From assembly GCF_028830055.1 (NCBI RefSeq), contig NZ_CP101655.1:2536398-2600397 (forward strand): 64,000 nt of DNA, given 5' to 3'. The position numbers and the translations under genes are program-made. Shown here piece by piece: positions 9,117 to 17,823 of this stretch; the stretch's first letter is position 1, and every line of letters begins with the position of its first letter. This DNA is from Pseudomonas serboccidentalis. GTDB taxonomy: Bacteria; Pseudomonadota; Gammaproteobacteria; Pseudomonadales; Pseudomonadaceae. The notes beneath the pieces are model-generated. The model was not told where the DNA came from, did not search any database, and saw nothing but the letters and a program-made list of their open reading frames with translations.

Positions 9117-9147
9117 GAAAAACCCCGCACCAGGCGGGGTTCTTTTA
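9117..9147 (-). terminator. Terminator of folD
   Basis: Hairpin AACCCCGCCTGGTGCGGGGTT followed by a T-run on the minus strand, 16 bases after the folD stop. Confidence 0.8.
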
Positions 9148-9162
9148 CCGGGGGAAAACGCC

Positions 9163-10017
9163 TCAGGCGTGCAGGGTTTCTGCCGCGTAAAGGGTGTTTT
9201 CCAGCAGGCAGGCGCGGGTCATCGGGCCGACACCGCCCGGAACCGGAGTGATCCAGCCGGCGCGCGGCAGGGCGGTTTCGTACACTACGTCACCCACCAG
9301 CTTGCCGTCTTCCTGACGGTTGATGCCGACGTCGATGACGATCGCGCCTTCCTTGATCCACTCGCCCTTGACCAGGCCCGGCTTGCCGGCGGCCACGACC
9401 ACCAGATCAGCCCGACCGACGTGGCCGGCCAGATCCTTGGTGAAGCGGTGCGTGACGGTCACGGTGCAACCGGCCAGCAGCAGTTCCATCGCCATCGGGC
9501 GACCGACGATGTTGGACGCGCCAACCACCACCGCGTCCAGACCATAAAGGTCCACGCCCGTGCTTTCCAGCAAGGTCATGATGCCTTTTGGGGTGCATGG
9601 ACGCAGCAGCGGGATGCGCTGGGCCAGGCGACCGACGTTATAAGGATGGAAGCCGTCGACGTCTTTGTCCGGGCGGATGCGTTCCAGCAGTTTGGAAGCG
9701 TCCAGGTGCTCGGGCAGCGGCAGTTGCAGCAGCACGCCGTCGATCGCCGGGTCGTCGTTGAGGCGATCGATCAGATCGGTCAGCGCTTGCTGAGTGGTTT
9801 CGCAAGGCAGGTCGTAGGCTTGAGAGAGGAAGCCGACCTCTTCACAGTCTTTACGCTTGTGCGAGACATAAACCTGAGAGGCAGGATCGCTGCCGACCAG
9901 GATCACCGCGAGGCCGGGAGTGCGCAGGCCTTGCTGGCGACGCTCGGCAACTCGTTGGGCGATCTGCTGGCGCAGGCTGGCGGCGATCGATTTGCCGTCG
10001 ATTAGTTGTGCAGTCAT
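9163..10017 (-). CDS. folD: Bifunctional methylene-THF dehydrogenase/methenyl-THF cyclohydrolase
   Basis: A 284-residue cytosolic enzyme that interconverts 5,10-methylene-, 5,10-methenyl- and 10-formyl-tetrahydrofolate with NADP. Signatures: [14 protein letters not shown] around residue 50 with the catalytic Lys, QLPLPEHLD near 98, the NADP-binding [14 protein letters not shown] near 163, and the C-terminal [11 protein letters not shown]. Standard length. It is transcribed away from the tRNA cluster. Confidence 0.96.
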   Translation of the reverse strand: MTAQLIDGKSIAASLRQQIAQRVAERRQQGLRTPGLAVILVGSDPASQVYVSHKRKDCEEVGFLSQAYDLPCETTQQALTDLIDRLNDDPAIDGVLLQLPLPEHLDASKLLERIRPDKDVDGFHPYNVGRLAQRIPLLRPCTPKGIMTLLESTGVDLYGLDAVVVGASNIVGRPMAMELLLAGCTVTVTHRFTKDLAGHVGRADLVVVAAGKPGLVKGEWIKEGAIVIDVGINRQEDGKLVGDVVYETALPRAGWITPVPGGVGPMTRACLLENTLYAAETLHA

Positions 10018-10148
10018 TGCGCGTGATTAACCATCGAGAGGGGAAAAAAAGAGAACGCATTCTCGCATGTCAGGCGGTGAGGGCAAAGGCGCTTGGTCAG
10101 CTAATTCCCCTAACTCCTTTAATTAAATGAATTTTTTTCAAAAAGGAT

Positions 10149-10175
10149 TTGACGACCTTGGGAGCGCTCTATACT
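10149..10175 (+). promoter_or_regulatory. Sigma-70 promoter of the tRNA cluster
   Basis: TTGACG at 10149-10154 and TATACT at 10170-10175, spacing 15 (TACTAT two bases on would give 17). It lies about 120 bases before tRNA-Arg, as expected for a long 5' leader removed by processing. Confidence 0.65.
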
Positions 10176-10292
10176 ATTCGTCGCACTTGTCGGGCACAGC
10201 CTAGCACTGGTTAAGAAGGTCGAGCGGAATTACGGTTCTGCAAGACTGGAAAGCATTTAGTTTGTAGTCCTCCAAGAGTACAGATTAATAAG

Positions 10293-10369
10293 GCGCCCGT
10301 AGCTCAGCTGGATAGAGCATCCGCCTTCTAAGCGGATGGTCGCAGGTTCGAGTCCTGCCGGGTGCGCCA
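10293..10369 (+). tRNA. tRNA-Arg (TCT)
   Basis: 77-nt cloverleaf with acceptor stem GCGCCCG/CGGGTGC, anticodon loop CTTCTAA giving anticodon TCT, T-arm GCAGG-TTCGAGT-CCTGC and an encoded CCA end. Confidence 0.95.
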
Positions 10370-10401
10370 TTAGGCAGCTTTGGCACAAGTAGCGCGATAT
10401 G

Positions 10402-10477
10402 GTGGGCGTAGCTCAGTTGGTAGAGCACGGGATTGTGACTCCCGTTGTCGTGGGTTCGATCCCCATCGTCCACCCCA
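10402..10477 (+). tRNA. tRNA-His (GTG), copy 1
   Basis: Acceptor stem GTGGGCG/CGTCCAC, anticodon loop ATTGTGA giving GTG, encoded CCA. The extra G-1 of histidine tRNA is present in the DNA at 10401, opposite discriminator C. Confidence 0.95.
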
Positions 10478-10484
10478 TATTTCG

Positions 10485-10516
10485 AAAGGCGCCAGATGTA
10501 ACAGTCTGGCGCCTTT
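10485..10516 (+). terminator. Hairpin after tRNA-His copy 1
   Basis: Arms AAAGGCGCCAGA and TCTGGCGCCTTT with an 8-base loop. The weak T-run (TTTGCTTT) suggests a processing or partial terminator inside the tRNA operon. Confidence 0.7.
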
Positions 10517-10534
10517 GCTTTAAAAGCTTCATCT

Positions 10535-10619
10535 GCGGATGTGGTGGAATTGGTAGACACACTGGATTTAGGTTCCAGCGCCGCGAGGCGTAAGAGTTCG
10601 AGTCTCTTCATCCGCACCA
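10535..10619 (+). tRNA. tRNA-Leu (TAG)
   Basis: 85-nt class II tRNA with a long variable arm, acceptor GCGGATG/CATCCGC, anticodon loop TTTAGGT giving TAG, and encoded CCA. Confidence 0.95.
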
Positions 10620-10695
10620 ATTAAAGCTTCATTCATGCCGCAGGCCGGATGAAGTTCAGCAAAGAAGTTGAATGGCTTTTTTGTGATGCAATATG

Positions 10696-10771
10696 GTGGG
10701 CGTAGCTCAGTTGGTAGAGCACGGGATTGTGACTCCCGTTGTCGTGGGTTCGATCCCCATCGTCCACCCCA
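10696..10771 (+). tRNA. tRNA-His (GTG), copy 2
   Basis: Identical to the first tRNA-His, again with G-1 encoded at 10695. The duplication includes the downstream hairpin. Confidence 0.95.
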
Positions 10772-10778
10772 TATTTCG

Positions 10779-10813
10779 AAAGGCGCCAGATTTAACAGTC
10801 TGGCGCCTTTTTT
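10779..10813 (+). terminator. Terminator of the tRNA operon
   Basis: Same 12-base-arm hairpin as after copy 1 (one loop base differs) but followed by a proper T-run, so this copy is the operon end. Confidence 0.85.
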
Positions 10814-11082
10814 GTTTTACGGCTTGTGGTTTGGCTGTGCAGGGTCTCGGGTCGCAGGGGCGGGGCGTTTCGTCGTGTTTCCGGGCTTGAGGCTGGCGTG
10901 CCGACCACCGGCCATGTTTGCGGGATCCGCCGTCAGGGAGATGGCTCGCAGGCGCTTCTATATATAGAGGCGGTTGAAGCAGAGCCCTGGCGTGATGGTC
11001 CTTATTCGTCTTCGGGGTGGAGTGCATTGCTGCATTCACACCTATAAATGGCCTGCTGTTTTTTTACCCGTTTTCAGTAGGG

Positions 11083-11110
11083 TGACTTCTTGAGTTTGAC
11101 CCACTAGAAT
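11083..11110 (+). promoter_or_regulatory. Candidate sigma-70 promoter of tig
   Basis: TGACTT at 11083-11088 and TAGAAT at 11105-11110 with 16-base spacing, about 60 bases before the tig ATG. Confidence 0.45.
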
Positions 11111-11171
11111 GCATGCCCTTGATTCTGGGGTCGGAAACGGCCGGCTAACGTCTGTGCAACGAGGAATATCC

Positions 11172-12482
11172 ATGCAAGTTTCTGTTGAAAATACTACTGC
11201 TCTTGAGCGCCGCATGAGCGTCACCGTGCCGGCTGAGCGCATTGAGAGCCAGGTCAACAAGCGTCTGCAGCAGACTGCCCAAAAGGCCAAGATTGCTGGC
11301 TTCCGTCCAGGCAAAGTGCCAATGAGCGAAATCAAGCGCCGTTTCGGTGCTGACGCTCGTCAGGAAGCTGTTGGTGATGTCATCCAGTCCTCCTTCTACG
11401 AAGCTGTGGTTGAGCAGAAGCTGAACCCTGCCGGTTCGCCTTCGATCGAGCCGAAGTCGCTGGAAGCCGGCAAGGACCTGGAATACGTAGCCGTATTCGA
11501 AGTGTTCCCTGAGTTCACCGTTGCCGGTTTCGACGGCATCGCTGTCGAGCGCCTGAGCGCTGACGTGGCTGACGCTGATCTGGACAAGATGCTGGACATC
11601 CTGCGCAAGCAGAACACCCGTTTCGAAGTGGCCGATCGCGCTGCGCAGAACGAAGACCAGCTGAACATCGATTTCGTTGGCAAGGTTGACGGCGAAGCAT
11701 TCGCTGGCGGCTCCGCCAAAGGCACTCAGCTGGTGCTGGGTTCCGGTCGCATGATCCCGGGCTTCGAAGAAGGCCTGGTTGGCGCCAAGGCGGGCGAAGA
11801 GCGCGTTCTGAACCTGACCTTCCCTGAGGACTATCAGAACCTGGACCTGGCTGGCAAAACCGCCGAGTTCACCGTGACTGTCAACACTGTTTCCGAGCCT
11901 AAGCTGCCTGAGCTGAACGAAGAGTTCTTCGCTCAATTTGGTATCAAGGAAAGCGGCATCGACGGTTTCCGCACCGAAGTTCGCAAGAACATGGAGCGTG
12001 AACTGCGTCAGGCCATCAAGTCCAAGGTCAAGAATCAGGTAATGGACGGTCTGCTGGCCACCAACCCGATCGAAGTGCCAAAGGCTCTGCTGTCCAACGA
12101 AGTTGACCGTCTGCGCGTGCAGGCTGTTCAGCAGTTCGGCGGCAACATCAAGCCTGACCAACTGCCGGCCGAGCTGTTCGAAGAGCAAGCCAAGCGCCGT
12201 GTAGTGCTGGGTCTGATCGTGGCTGAAGTGGTCAAGCAATTCGACCTGAAGCCTGACGAAGCCCGCGTTCGTGAAATGATCCAGGAAATGGCTTCGGCTT
12301 ATCAGGAGCCTGAGCAGGTTGTGTCCTGGTACTACAAGAACGAGCAGCAACTGAACGAAGTTCGTTCGGTTGTGCTGGAAGAACAAGTTGTGGATACTGT
12401 TCTGCAGAAAGCTAGCGTGACCGACAAATCGGTCTCTTACGAAGAAGCGGTCAAGCCGGTAGAAGCTCCAAAAGCCGACTGA
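11172..12482 (+). CDS. tig: Trigger factor
   Basis: A 436-residue ribosome-associated chaperone and peptidyl-prolyl isomerase. The ribosome-docking signature GFRPGKVP is at residues 43-50; an FKBP-type domain follows near 155-240 ([31 protein letters not shown]); the C-terminal half is the helical arm domain. It shields nascent chains at the exit tunnel and hands them on. The ATG at 11172 has GAGGAA upstream. The order tig-clpP-clpX-lon is the usual gammaproteobacterial one. Confidence 0.97.
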   Translation: MQVSVENTTALERRMSVTVPAERIESQVNKRLQQTAQKAKIAGFRPGKVPMSEIKRRFGADARQEAVGDVIQSSFYEAVVEQKLNPAGSPSIEPKSLEAGKDLEYVAVFEVFPEFTVAGFDGIAVERLSADVADADLDKMLDILRKQNTRFEVADRAAQNEDQLNIDFVGKVDGEAFAGGSAKGTQLVLGSGRMIPGFEEGLVGAKAGEERVLNLTFPEDYQNLDLAGKTAEFTVTVNTVSEPKLPELNEEFFAQFGIKESGIDGFRTEVRKNMERELRQAIKSKVKNQVMDGLLATNPIEVPKALLSNEVDRLRVQAVQQFGGNIKPDQLPAELFEEQAKRRVVLGLIVAEVVKQFDLKPDEARVREMIQEMASAYQEPEQVVSWYYKNEQQLNEVRSVVLEEQVVDTVLQKASVTDKSVSYEEAVKPVEAPKAD

Positions 12483-12508
12483 TTGTTTTTGCGTTAAGAA
12501 GTACACAC

Positions 12509-12534
12509 ATAAGCCAGCCTTCGAGCTGGCTTAT
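12509..12534 (+). terminator. Hairpin between tig and clpP
   Basis: Arms ATAAGCCAGC and GCTGGCTTAT without a T-run. It may attenuate rather than end transcription into clpP. Confidence 0.45.
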
Positions 12535-12574
12535 GCGTATTCAAGACATAACTATTTGGGAGTGACTGCAGAGC

Positions 12575-13210
12575 ATGTTCCGTAATTCGTATATTCAGCA
12601 GAACTCTGATATCCAGGCCGCAGGCGGCCTGGTCCCGATGGTTGTCGAGCAATCTGCTCGTGGCGAGCGCGCCTATGACATCTACTCGCGCCTTCTGAAG
12701 GAGCGCGTAATCTTTCTGGTGGGTCCTGTAGAGGACTACATGGCCAACCTGATCTGTGCGCAATTGCTGTTCCTTGAAGCGGAAAACCCGGACAAGGACA
12801 TCCATCTTTACATCAACTCCCCGGGCGGTTCGGTGACAGCGGGCATGTCGATCTACGACACCATGCAGTTCATCAAGCCAAACGTATCGACGACCTGCAT
12901 TGGTCAGGCGTGCAGCATGGGTGCATTCCTGCTGACCGCCGGTGCACCTGGCAAGCGTTACTGCCTGCCGAACTCGCGCGTGATGATTCACCAGCCACTG
13001 GGCGGTTTCCAGGGCCAGGCGTCGGATATCGAAATCCATGCCAAGGAAATCCTCTTCATCCGCGAGCGTCTGAACACGCTGATGGCCAAGCACAGCGGTC
13101 GTACGCTTGAAGAAATCGAGCGCGACACCAACCGCGACAACTTCATGAGTGCAGAAGCTGCGAAGGAATACGGCCTGATCGACGAAGTCATCAGCCAGCG
13201 TCCCGCGTAA
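12575..13210 (+). CDS. clpP: ATP-dependent Clp protease proteolytic subunit
   Basis: A 211-residue serine protease that forms the tetradecameric chamber used with ClpX or ClpA. The catalytic triad is Ser114 (in [11 protein letters not shown]), His139 (VMIHQP) and Asp188 (TNRDNF). A short N-terminal propeptide precedes [20 protein letters not shown]. ClpP with ClpX degrades ssrA-tagged and regulatory proteins. clpX follows after 112 bases. Confidence 0.97.
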   Translation: MFRNSYIQQNSDIQAAGGLVPMVVEQSARGERAYDIYSRLLKERVIFLVGPVEDYMANLICAQLLFLEAENPDKDIHLYINSPGGSVTAGMSIYDTMQFIKPNVSTTCIGQACSMGAFLLTAGAPGKRYCLPNSRVMIHQPLGGFQGQASDIEIHAKEILFIRERLNTLMAKHSGRTLEEIERDTNRDNFMSAEAAKEYGLIDEVISQRPA

Positions 13211-13322
13211 AATAAGCAGCTCAAAATAGGGTTGGTCGGCAGGTCCGACCACCAGCGGGCTTGAAAAAGCCCGCAATAGCCTTCATCTTGTGTTGCAAGC
13301 CTATCGGATTTGGATCGAACGA

Positions 13323-14606
13323 ATGACTGACACCCGCAACGGCGAGGACAACGGCAAGCTGCTCTATTGCTCCTTCTGTGGCAAAAGCCAGCATGAAGTG
13401 CGCAAATTGATTGCCGGCCCCTCGGTCTTTATCTGCGACGAGTGCGTCGACCTGTGCAATGACATCATCCGCGAGGAGGTGCAGGAAGCACAGGCCGAAA
13501 GCAGCGCGCATAAATTGCCTTCGCCTAAAGAAATCAGCGGCATCCTTGATCAGTATGTAATCGGTCAGGAGCGTGCGAAAAAGGTTCTGGCCGTAGCGGT
13601 GTACAACCACTACAAGCGCCTGAACCAGCGTGACAAGAAGGCTGACGACGTCGAACTCGGCAAGAGCAACATCCTGCTGATCGGCCCGACAGGCTCCGGT
13701 AAAACCCTGCTGGCCGAAACACTGGCCCGCCTGCTGAACGTTCCGTTCACCATCGCCGACGCAACCACCCTCACCGAGGCCGGTTACGTAGGTGAAGATG
13801 TCGAGAACATCATTCAGAAACTGCTGCAAAAGTGCGATTACGACGTGGAAAAAGCCCAGATGGGCATTGTCTATATCGACGAAATCGACAAGATTTCCCG
13901 CAAGTCCGACAACCCGTCGATCACCCGCGATGTTTCCGGTGAAGGCGTGCAGCAGGCCTTGCTCAAGTTGATCGAAGGCACGGTCGCTTCCGTTCCGCCG
14001 CAAGGTGGCCGCAAGCATCCGCAGCAGGAATTCCTGCAGGTCGACACCCGTAACATCCTGTTCATCTGCGGTGGTGCGTTCTCTGGTCTGGAAAAGGTTA
14101 TTCAAAACCGTTCCACCAAGGGCGGCATCGGTTTCAATGCAGAAGTGCGCAGCAAGGAGGAAGGCAAGAAAGTCGGTGAATCCCTGCGTGAAGTCGAGCC
14201 TGACGATCTGGTCAAGTTCGGTCTGATCCCGGAGTTCGTCGGTCGTCTGCCGGTCCTCGCGACGCTGGACGAGCTGGATGAGGCTGCGCTGATGCAGATC
14301 CTCACCGAGCCGAAAAATGCTCTGACCAAGCAGTATGCCAAGCTGTTCGAGATGGAAGGCGTGGATCTGGAATTCCGGACCGACGCACTGAAATCGGTCG
14401 CCAAGCGTGCCCTGGAGCGTAAAACCGGTGCCCGTGGCCTGCGTTCGATTCTCGAAGGTGTGCTGCTCGACACGATGTACGAAATTCCCTCGCAGTCCGA
14501 GGTGAGCAAAGTCGTCATCGATGAAAGCGTGATCGAAGGCAAGTCCAAGCCACTGTATATCTACGAAAACAGTGAGCCGACGGCCAAGGCAGCGCCGGAC
14601 GCGTAA
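13323..14606 (+). CDS. clpX: ATP-dependent Clp protease ATP-binding subunit ClpX
   Basis: A 427-residue AAA+ unfoldase. The N-terminal zinc finger uses Cys16, Cys19, Cys38 and Cys41; Walker A is GPTGSGKT at 121-128 and Walker B is VYIDEIDK. The ClpP-docking loop and sensor regions follow. It recognises degrons and feeds substrates to ClpP. A hairpin (GCGGGCTT-GAAA-AAGCCCGC, 13256-13275) lies in the clpP-clpX gap without a T-run. Confidence 0.97.
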   Translation: MTDTRNGEDNGKLLYCSFCGKSQHEVRKLIAGPSVFICDECVDLCNDIIREEVQEAQAESSAHKLPSPKEISGILDQYVIGQERAKKVLAVAVYNHYKRLNQRDKKADDVELGKSNILLIGPTGSGKTLLAETLARLLNVPFTIADATTLTEAGYVGEDVENIIQKLLQKCDYDVEKAQMGIVYIDEIDKISRKSDNPSITRDVSGEGVQQALLKLIEGTVASVPPQGGRKHPQQEFLQVDTRNILFICGGAFSGLEKVIQNRSTKGGIGFNAEVRSKEEGKKVGESLREVEPDDLVKFGLIPEFVGRLPVLATLDELDEAALMQILTEPKNALTKQYAKLFEMEGVDLEFRTDALKSVAKRALERKTGARGLRSILEGVLLDTMYEIPSQSEVSKVVIDESVIEGKSKPLYIYENSEPTAKAAPDA

Positions 14607-14628
14607 GCGTTCACACTGCCGGAACAAA

Positions 14629-14657
14629 GAAGGGGCCTTCGGGCCTCTTTTTTTTTA
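14629..14657 (+). terminator. Terminator of clpX
   Basis: Hairpin AGGGGCC-TTCG-GGCCTCT with one G-T pair and a TTCG tetraloop, followed by eight or more T. Confidence 0.88.
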
Positions 14658-14682
14658 TGTCGTTTTTTACATCCGCTTTGCG

Positions 14683-14711
14683 CTTGTTTTTTTTCAAGGC
14701 AGCCCCCATCT
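14683..14711 (+). promoter_or_regulatory. Sigma-32-type (heat-shock) promoter of lon
   Basis: CTTGTTT at 14683-14689 and CCCCATCT at 14704-14711, close to the sigma-32 consensus CTTGAAA/CCCCATNT with suitable spacing; about 60 bases before the lon ATG. Confidence 0.7.
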
Positions 14712-14769
14712 TGGTTTCAAGCTTAATTCCATCTGATTACGGCCATATGGCCGCCGTAGAGGCGAAATC

Positions 14770-17166
14770 ATGAAGACAACCATCGAATTGCCTCTCCTGC
14801 CATTGCGTGATGTCGTGGTTTATCCGCACATGGTTATCCCGCTGTTCGTGGGGCGCGAGAAATCCATCGAAGCCCTCGAGGCTGCGATGACGGGCGACAA
14901 GCAGATCCTGCTGCTGGCCCAGAGAAACCCGGCTGATGATGATCCCGGTGAAGACGCTCTCTATCGCGTAGGGACCATCGCGACTGTGCTGCAGCTGCTG
15001 AAGCTGCCGGACGGTACCGTCAAGGTTCTGGTCGAAGGTGAGCAGCGCGGCGCTGTAGAGCGCTTCAGCGAAGTCGACGGCCATTGCCGTGCCGAAGTCT
15101 CGCTGATCGAGGAAGTCGACGCCGCCGAGCGCGAGTCGGAAGTCTTTGTGCGCAGCCTGCTGTCGCAGTTCGAACAATATGTGCAGTTGGGCAAGAAAGT
15201 CCCGGCTGAAGTCCTGTCGTCGCTCAACAGCATCGATGAGCCTGGGCGCCTGGTCGATACCATGGCTGCGCACATGGCGCTGAAAATCGAGCAGAAGCAG
15301 GAAATCCTCGAGATCATCGATCTGTCGGCCCGGGTCGAGCACGTGCTCGCCTTGCTGGATGCCGAGATCGATCTGCTGCAAGTTGAAAAACGCATTCGTG
15401 GCCGCGTCAAAAAGCAAATGGAGCGCAGCCAGCGCGAGTACTACCTGAATGAGCAGATGAAGGCCATTCAGAAAGAGCTGGGCGACGGTGACGAAGGTCA
15501 CAACGAAATCGAAGAGCTGAAAAAGCGCATCGATGCTGCCGGGCTGCCGAAAGATGCCCTGGCGAAAGCCACCGCCGAGCTGAACAAGCTCAAGCAAATG
15601 TCGCCGATGTCCGCTGAAGCCACCGTGGTGCGCTCCTACATCGACTGGCTGGTTCAGGTGCCGTGGAAGGCACAAAGCAAGGTACGCCTCGACCTGGCGC
15701 GTGCTGAAGACATTCTCGATGCCGATCACTACGGCCTCGAAGAGGTCAAGGAGCGCATCCTTGAGTACCTCGCCGTGCAGAAGCGCGTGAAGAAGATCCG
15801 TGGCCCGGTGCTGTGCCTGGTCGGCCCTCCTGGCGTGGGTAAAACCTCGCTGGCGGAGTCGATTGCCCACGCCACCAACCGTAAATTCGTGCGTATGGCC
15901 CTGGGTGGCGTGCGTGACGAGGCGGAAATTCGTGGTCACCGCCGGACCTACATCGGTTCGATGCCGGGAAGATTGATTCAAAAGATGACAAAAGTGGGCG
16001 TGCGCAACCCGCTGTTCCTCCTTGACGAAATCGACAAGATGGGCAGCGACATGCGTGGCGATCCGGCGTCGGCGTTGCTGGAAGTGCTCGATCCGGAGCA
16101 GAACCACAACTTCAACGATCACTATCTGGAAGTCGATTACGACCTGTCCGATGTGATGTTCCTGTGCACCTCGAACTCGATGAATATCCCGCCGGCGCTG
16201 CTGGACCGGATGGAAGTCATTCGCCTGCCGGGCTACACCGAAGACGAAAAGATCAATATCGCCGTGAAATACCTCTCGCCGAAGCAGATCGCTGCAAACG
16301 GTCTGAAGAAGGGCGAGCTGGAATTCGACGAAGAAGCGATCCGCGACATCATCCGTTACTACACCCGTGAAGCGGGTGTGCGTGGCCTTGAACGGCAGAT
16401 TGCCAAAGTCTGCCGCAAGGCCGTCAAAGAGCATGCGCTGGAAAAACGCTTCTCGGTAAAAGTGACAGCTGATCTGCTGGAACATTTCCTCGGTGTGCGC
16501 AAATTCCGCTACGGTCTGGCTGAACAGCAGGATCAGATCGGTCAGGTGACTGGCCTTGCCTGGACGCAAGTGGGCGGCGAATTGCTGACCATCGAAGCGG
16601 CTGTGGTGCCGGGTAAAGGTCAGTTGATCAAGACCGGTTCGCTGGGCGACGTAATGGTCGAATCGATCACTGCCGCGCTGACCGTTGTGCGCAGCCGTGC
16701 GAAGAGTCTGGGTATTCCTCTGGACTTCCACGAGAAGCGCGACACCCACATTCACATGCCGGAAGGGGCAACGCCGAAAGACGGTCCTAGCGCCGGTGTG
16801 GGCATGTGCACGGCACTGGTTTCGGCATTGACCGGGATCCCGGTGCGCGCCGATGTCGCCATGACCGGTGAGATCACTCTGCGTGGTCAGGTGCTGGCGA
16901 TTGGTGGTCTGAAGGAAAAACTGCTCGCGGCGCATCGCGGCGGAATCAAGATTGTGATTATTCCGGAAGAGAACGTGCGCGATCTGAAGGAGATTCCTGA
17001 CAATATCAAGCAGGATCTGCAGATTAAACCGGTTAAATGGATTGACGAGGTCCTGCAAATTGCGCTGCAATACGCGCCGGAGCCCTTGCCGGATGTGGCT
17101 CCGGAGATAGTTTCCAAGGACGAAAAACGTGAGTCTGATTCAAAGGAAAGAATTAGCACGCATTAA
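14770..17166 (+). CDS. lon: ATP-dependent protease Lon
   Basis: A 798-residue cytosolic AAA+ protease that removes misfolded and regulatory proteins. Domains: N-terminal substrate-binding domain ([20 protein letters not shown]), coiled coil near 200-270, ATPase with Walker A GPPGVGKT at 352-359, and the C-terminal S16 protease with catalytic Ser674 ([10 protein letters not shown]) and Lys717 (GGLKEKL). The 43-residue Ser-Lys spacing matches E. coli Lon. A heat-shock promoter precedes it. Confidence 0.97.
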   Translation: MKTTIELPLLPLRDVVVYPHMVIPLFVGREKSIEALEAAMTGDKQILLLAQRNPADDDPGEDALYRVGTIATVLQLLKLPDGTVKVLVEGEQRGAVERFSEVDGHCRAEVSLIEEVDAAERESEVFVRSLLSQFEQYVQLGKKVPAEVLSSLNSIDEPGRLVDTMAAHMALKIEQKQEILEIIDLSARVEHVLALLDAEIDLLQVEKRIRGRVKKQMERSQREYYLNEQMKAIQKELGDGDEGHNEIEELKKRIDAAGLPKDALAKATAELNKLKQMSPMSAEATVVRSYIDWLVQVPWKAQSKVRLDLARAEDILDADHYGLEEVKERILEYLAVQKRVKKIRGPVLCLVGPPGVGKTSLAESIAHATNRKFVRMALGGVRDEAEIRGHRRTYIGSMPGRLIQKMTKVGVRNPLFLLDEIDKMGSDMRGDPASALLEVLDPEQNHNFNDHYLEVDYDLSDVMFLCTSNSMNIPPALLDRMEVIRLPGYTEDEKINIAVKYLSPKQIAANGLKKGELEFDEEAIRDIIRYYTREAGVRGLERQIAKVCRKAVKEHALEKRFSVKVTADLLEHFLGVRKFRYGLAEQQDQIGQVTGLAWTQVGGELLTIEAAVVPGKGQLIKTGSLGDVMVESITAALTVVRSRAKSLGIPLDFHEKRDTHIHMPEGATPKDGPSAGVGMCTALVSALTGIPVRADVAMTGEITLRGQVLAIGGLKEKLLAAHRGGIKIVIIPEENVRDLKEIPDNIKQDLQIKPVKWIDEVLQIALQYAPEPLPDVAPEIVSKDEKRESDSKERISTH

Positions 17167-17190
17167 TACGTTTTTGCCTGGGGGGCTTCC

Positions 17191-17220
17191 TTGACAGCTT
17201 TTTAGAGCCCTTGTTATAAA
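17191..17220 (+). promoter_or_regulatory. Sigma-70 promoter of hupB
   Basis: TTGACA (17191-17196) and TATAAA (17215-17220), spacing 18, about 95 bases before the hupB start. Confidence 0.8.
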
Positions 17221-17314
17221 GCGGCTCTTAAGTGTCTGTAGGCCATTCAGCACTCGTTTTTGCTTTCACCAAAAAACTTAGAATCATCTCAAAATAGATA
17301 TAAGGGGACTTAGA

Positions 17315-17587
17315 GTGAACAAGTCGGAACTGATTGATGCTATCGCTGCATCCGCTGATATCCCGAAAGCTGCTGCTGGCCGTGCGCTGGACGCTGTAAT
17401 CGAATCCGTCACTGGCGCTCTCAAGGCTGGCGACTCCGTTGTTCTGGTTGGTTTCGGCACTTTCTCCGTGACTGATCGTCCAGCTCGCGTTGGTCGTAAC
17501 CCACAGACCGGCAAGACGCTGCAAATCGCTGCTGCTAAAAAGCCAGGTTTCAAAGCCGGTAAAGCACTGAAAGAAGCAGTCAACTAA
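17315..17587 (+). CDS. hupB: DNA-binding protein HU-beta
   Basis: A 90-residue histone-like protein that bends DNA and helps compact the nucleoid. The signature [20 protein letters not shown] (DNA-clamping beta arms) and the start [11 protein letters not shown] are typical of HU. The start codon is GTG with AAGGGGA upstream. The location lon-hupB-ppiD is conserved. Confidence 0.96.
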   Translation: MNKSELIDAIAASADIPKAAAGRALDAVIESVTGALKAGDSVVLVGFGTFSVTDRPARVGRNPQTGKTLQIAAAKKPGFKAGKALKEAVN

Positions 17588-17644
17588 GTTAGTTTGTTTC
17601 AGGTTTTTACCCATCCGGGTCGGGGTCATGCCTGACTTGGCAGC

Positions 17645-17720
17645 GGAGCGGTAGAGCAGGTCGCTGAAACAGTGGTCTGTAACGCCGGGATCGAGGGTTC
17701 GAGCCCTGTCCGCTCCGCCA
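17645..17720 (+). pseudogene. Degenerate tRNA-like sequence
   Basis: 76 bases with a perfect acceptor stem GGAGCGG/CCGCTCC, discriminator G, encoded CCA and a TTCGAGC T-loop, close to bacterial tRNA-Asp overall. The D-stem (GAGC/AACA) does not pair, the anticodon stem (GTGGT/GCCGG) has a G-G clash and wobbles, and the T-stem is weak. The anticodon position would read GTA rather than GTC. It is either a decayed tRNA gene or a tRNA-mimicking RNA in the hupB 3' region. Confidence 0.6.
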
Positions 17721-17728
17721 GTTACGAG

Positions 17729-17752
17729 AAGGCGCATCCTCGGATGCGCCTT
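17729..17752 (+). terminator. Terminator after the tRNA-like sequence
   Basis: Hairpin AAGGCGCATCC-TC-GGATGCGCCTT followed by TCTTCT; ends either hupB or the tRNA-like transcript. Confidence 0.78.
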
Positions 17753-17823
17753 TCTTCTATCCGGATTCTACCCACGCTCCACGGTTGCCAAATTTTTGAA
17801 GTTCAACCGTTTCTGGGGGACGC

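Larger units (their letters stand above)
10772..11171. other. Intergenic region tRNA cluster / tig
   Basis: 400 bases without a protein gene. It contains the tRNA operon terminator (10779-10813), a GC-rich stretch with no recognised element, and the tig promoter region near 11083-11110. Confidence 0.6.

Noticed and set aside
14737..17070. A 777-codon minus-strand frame opposite lon
   Set aside because: Antisense shadow of a GC-rich gene; histidine- and arginine-rich product without domains.
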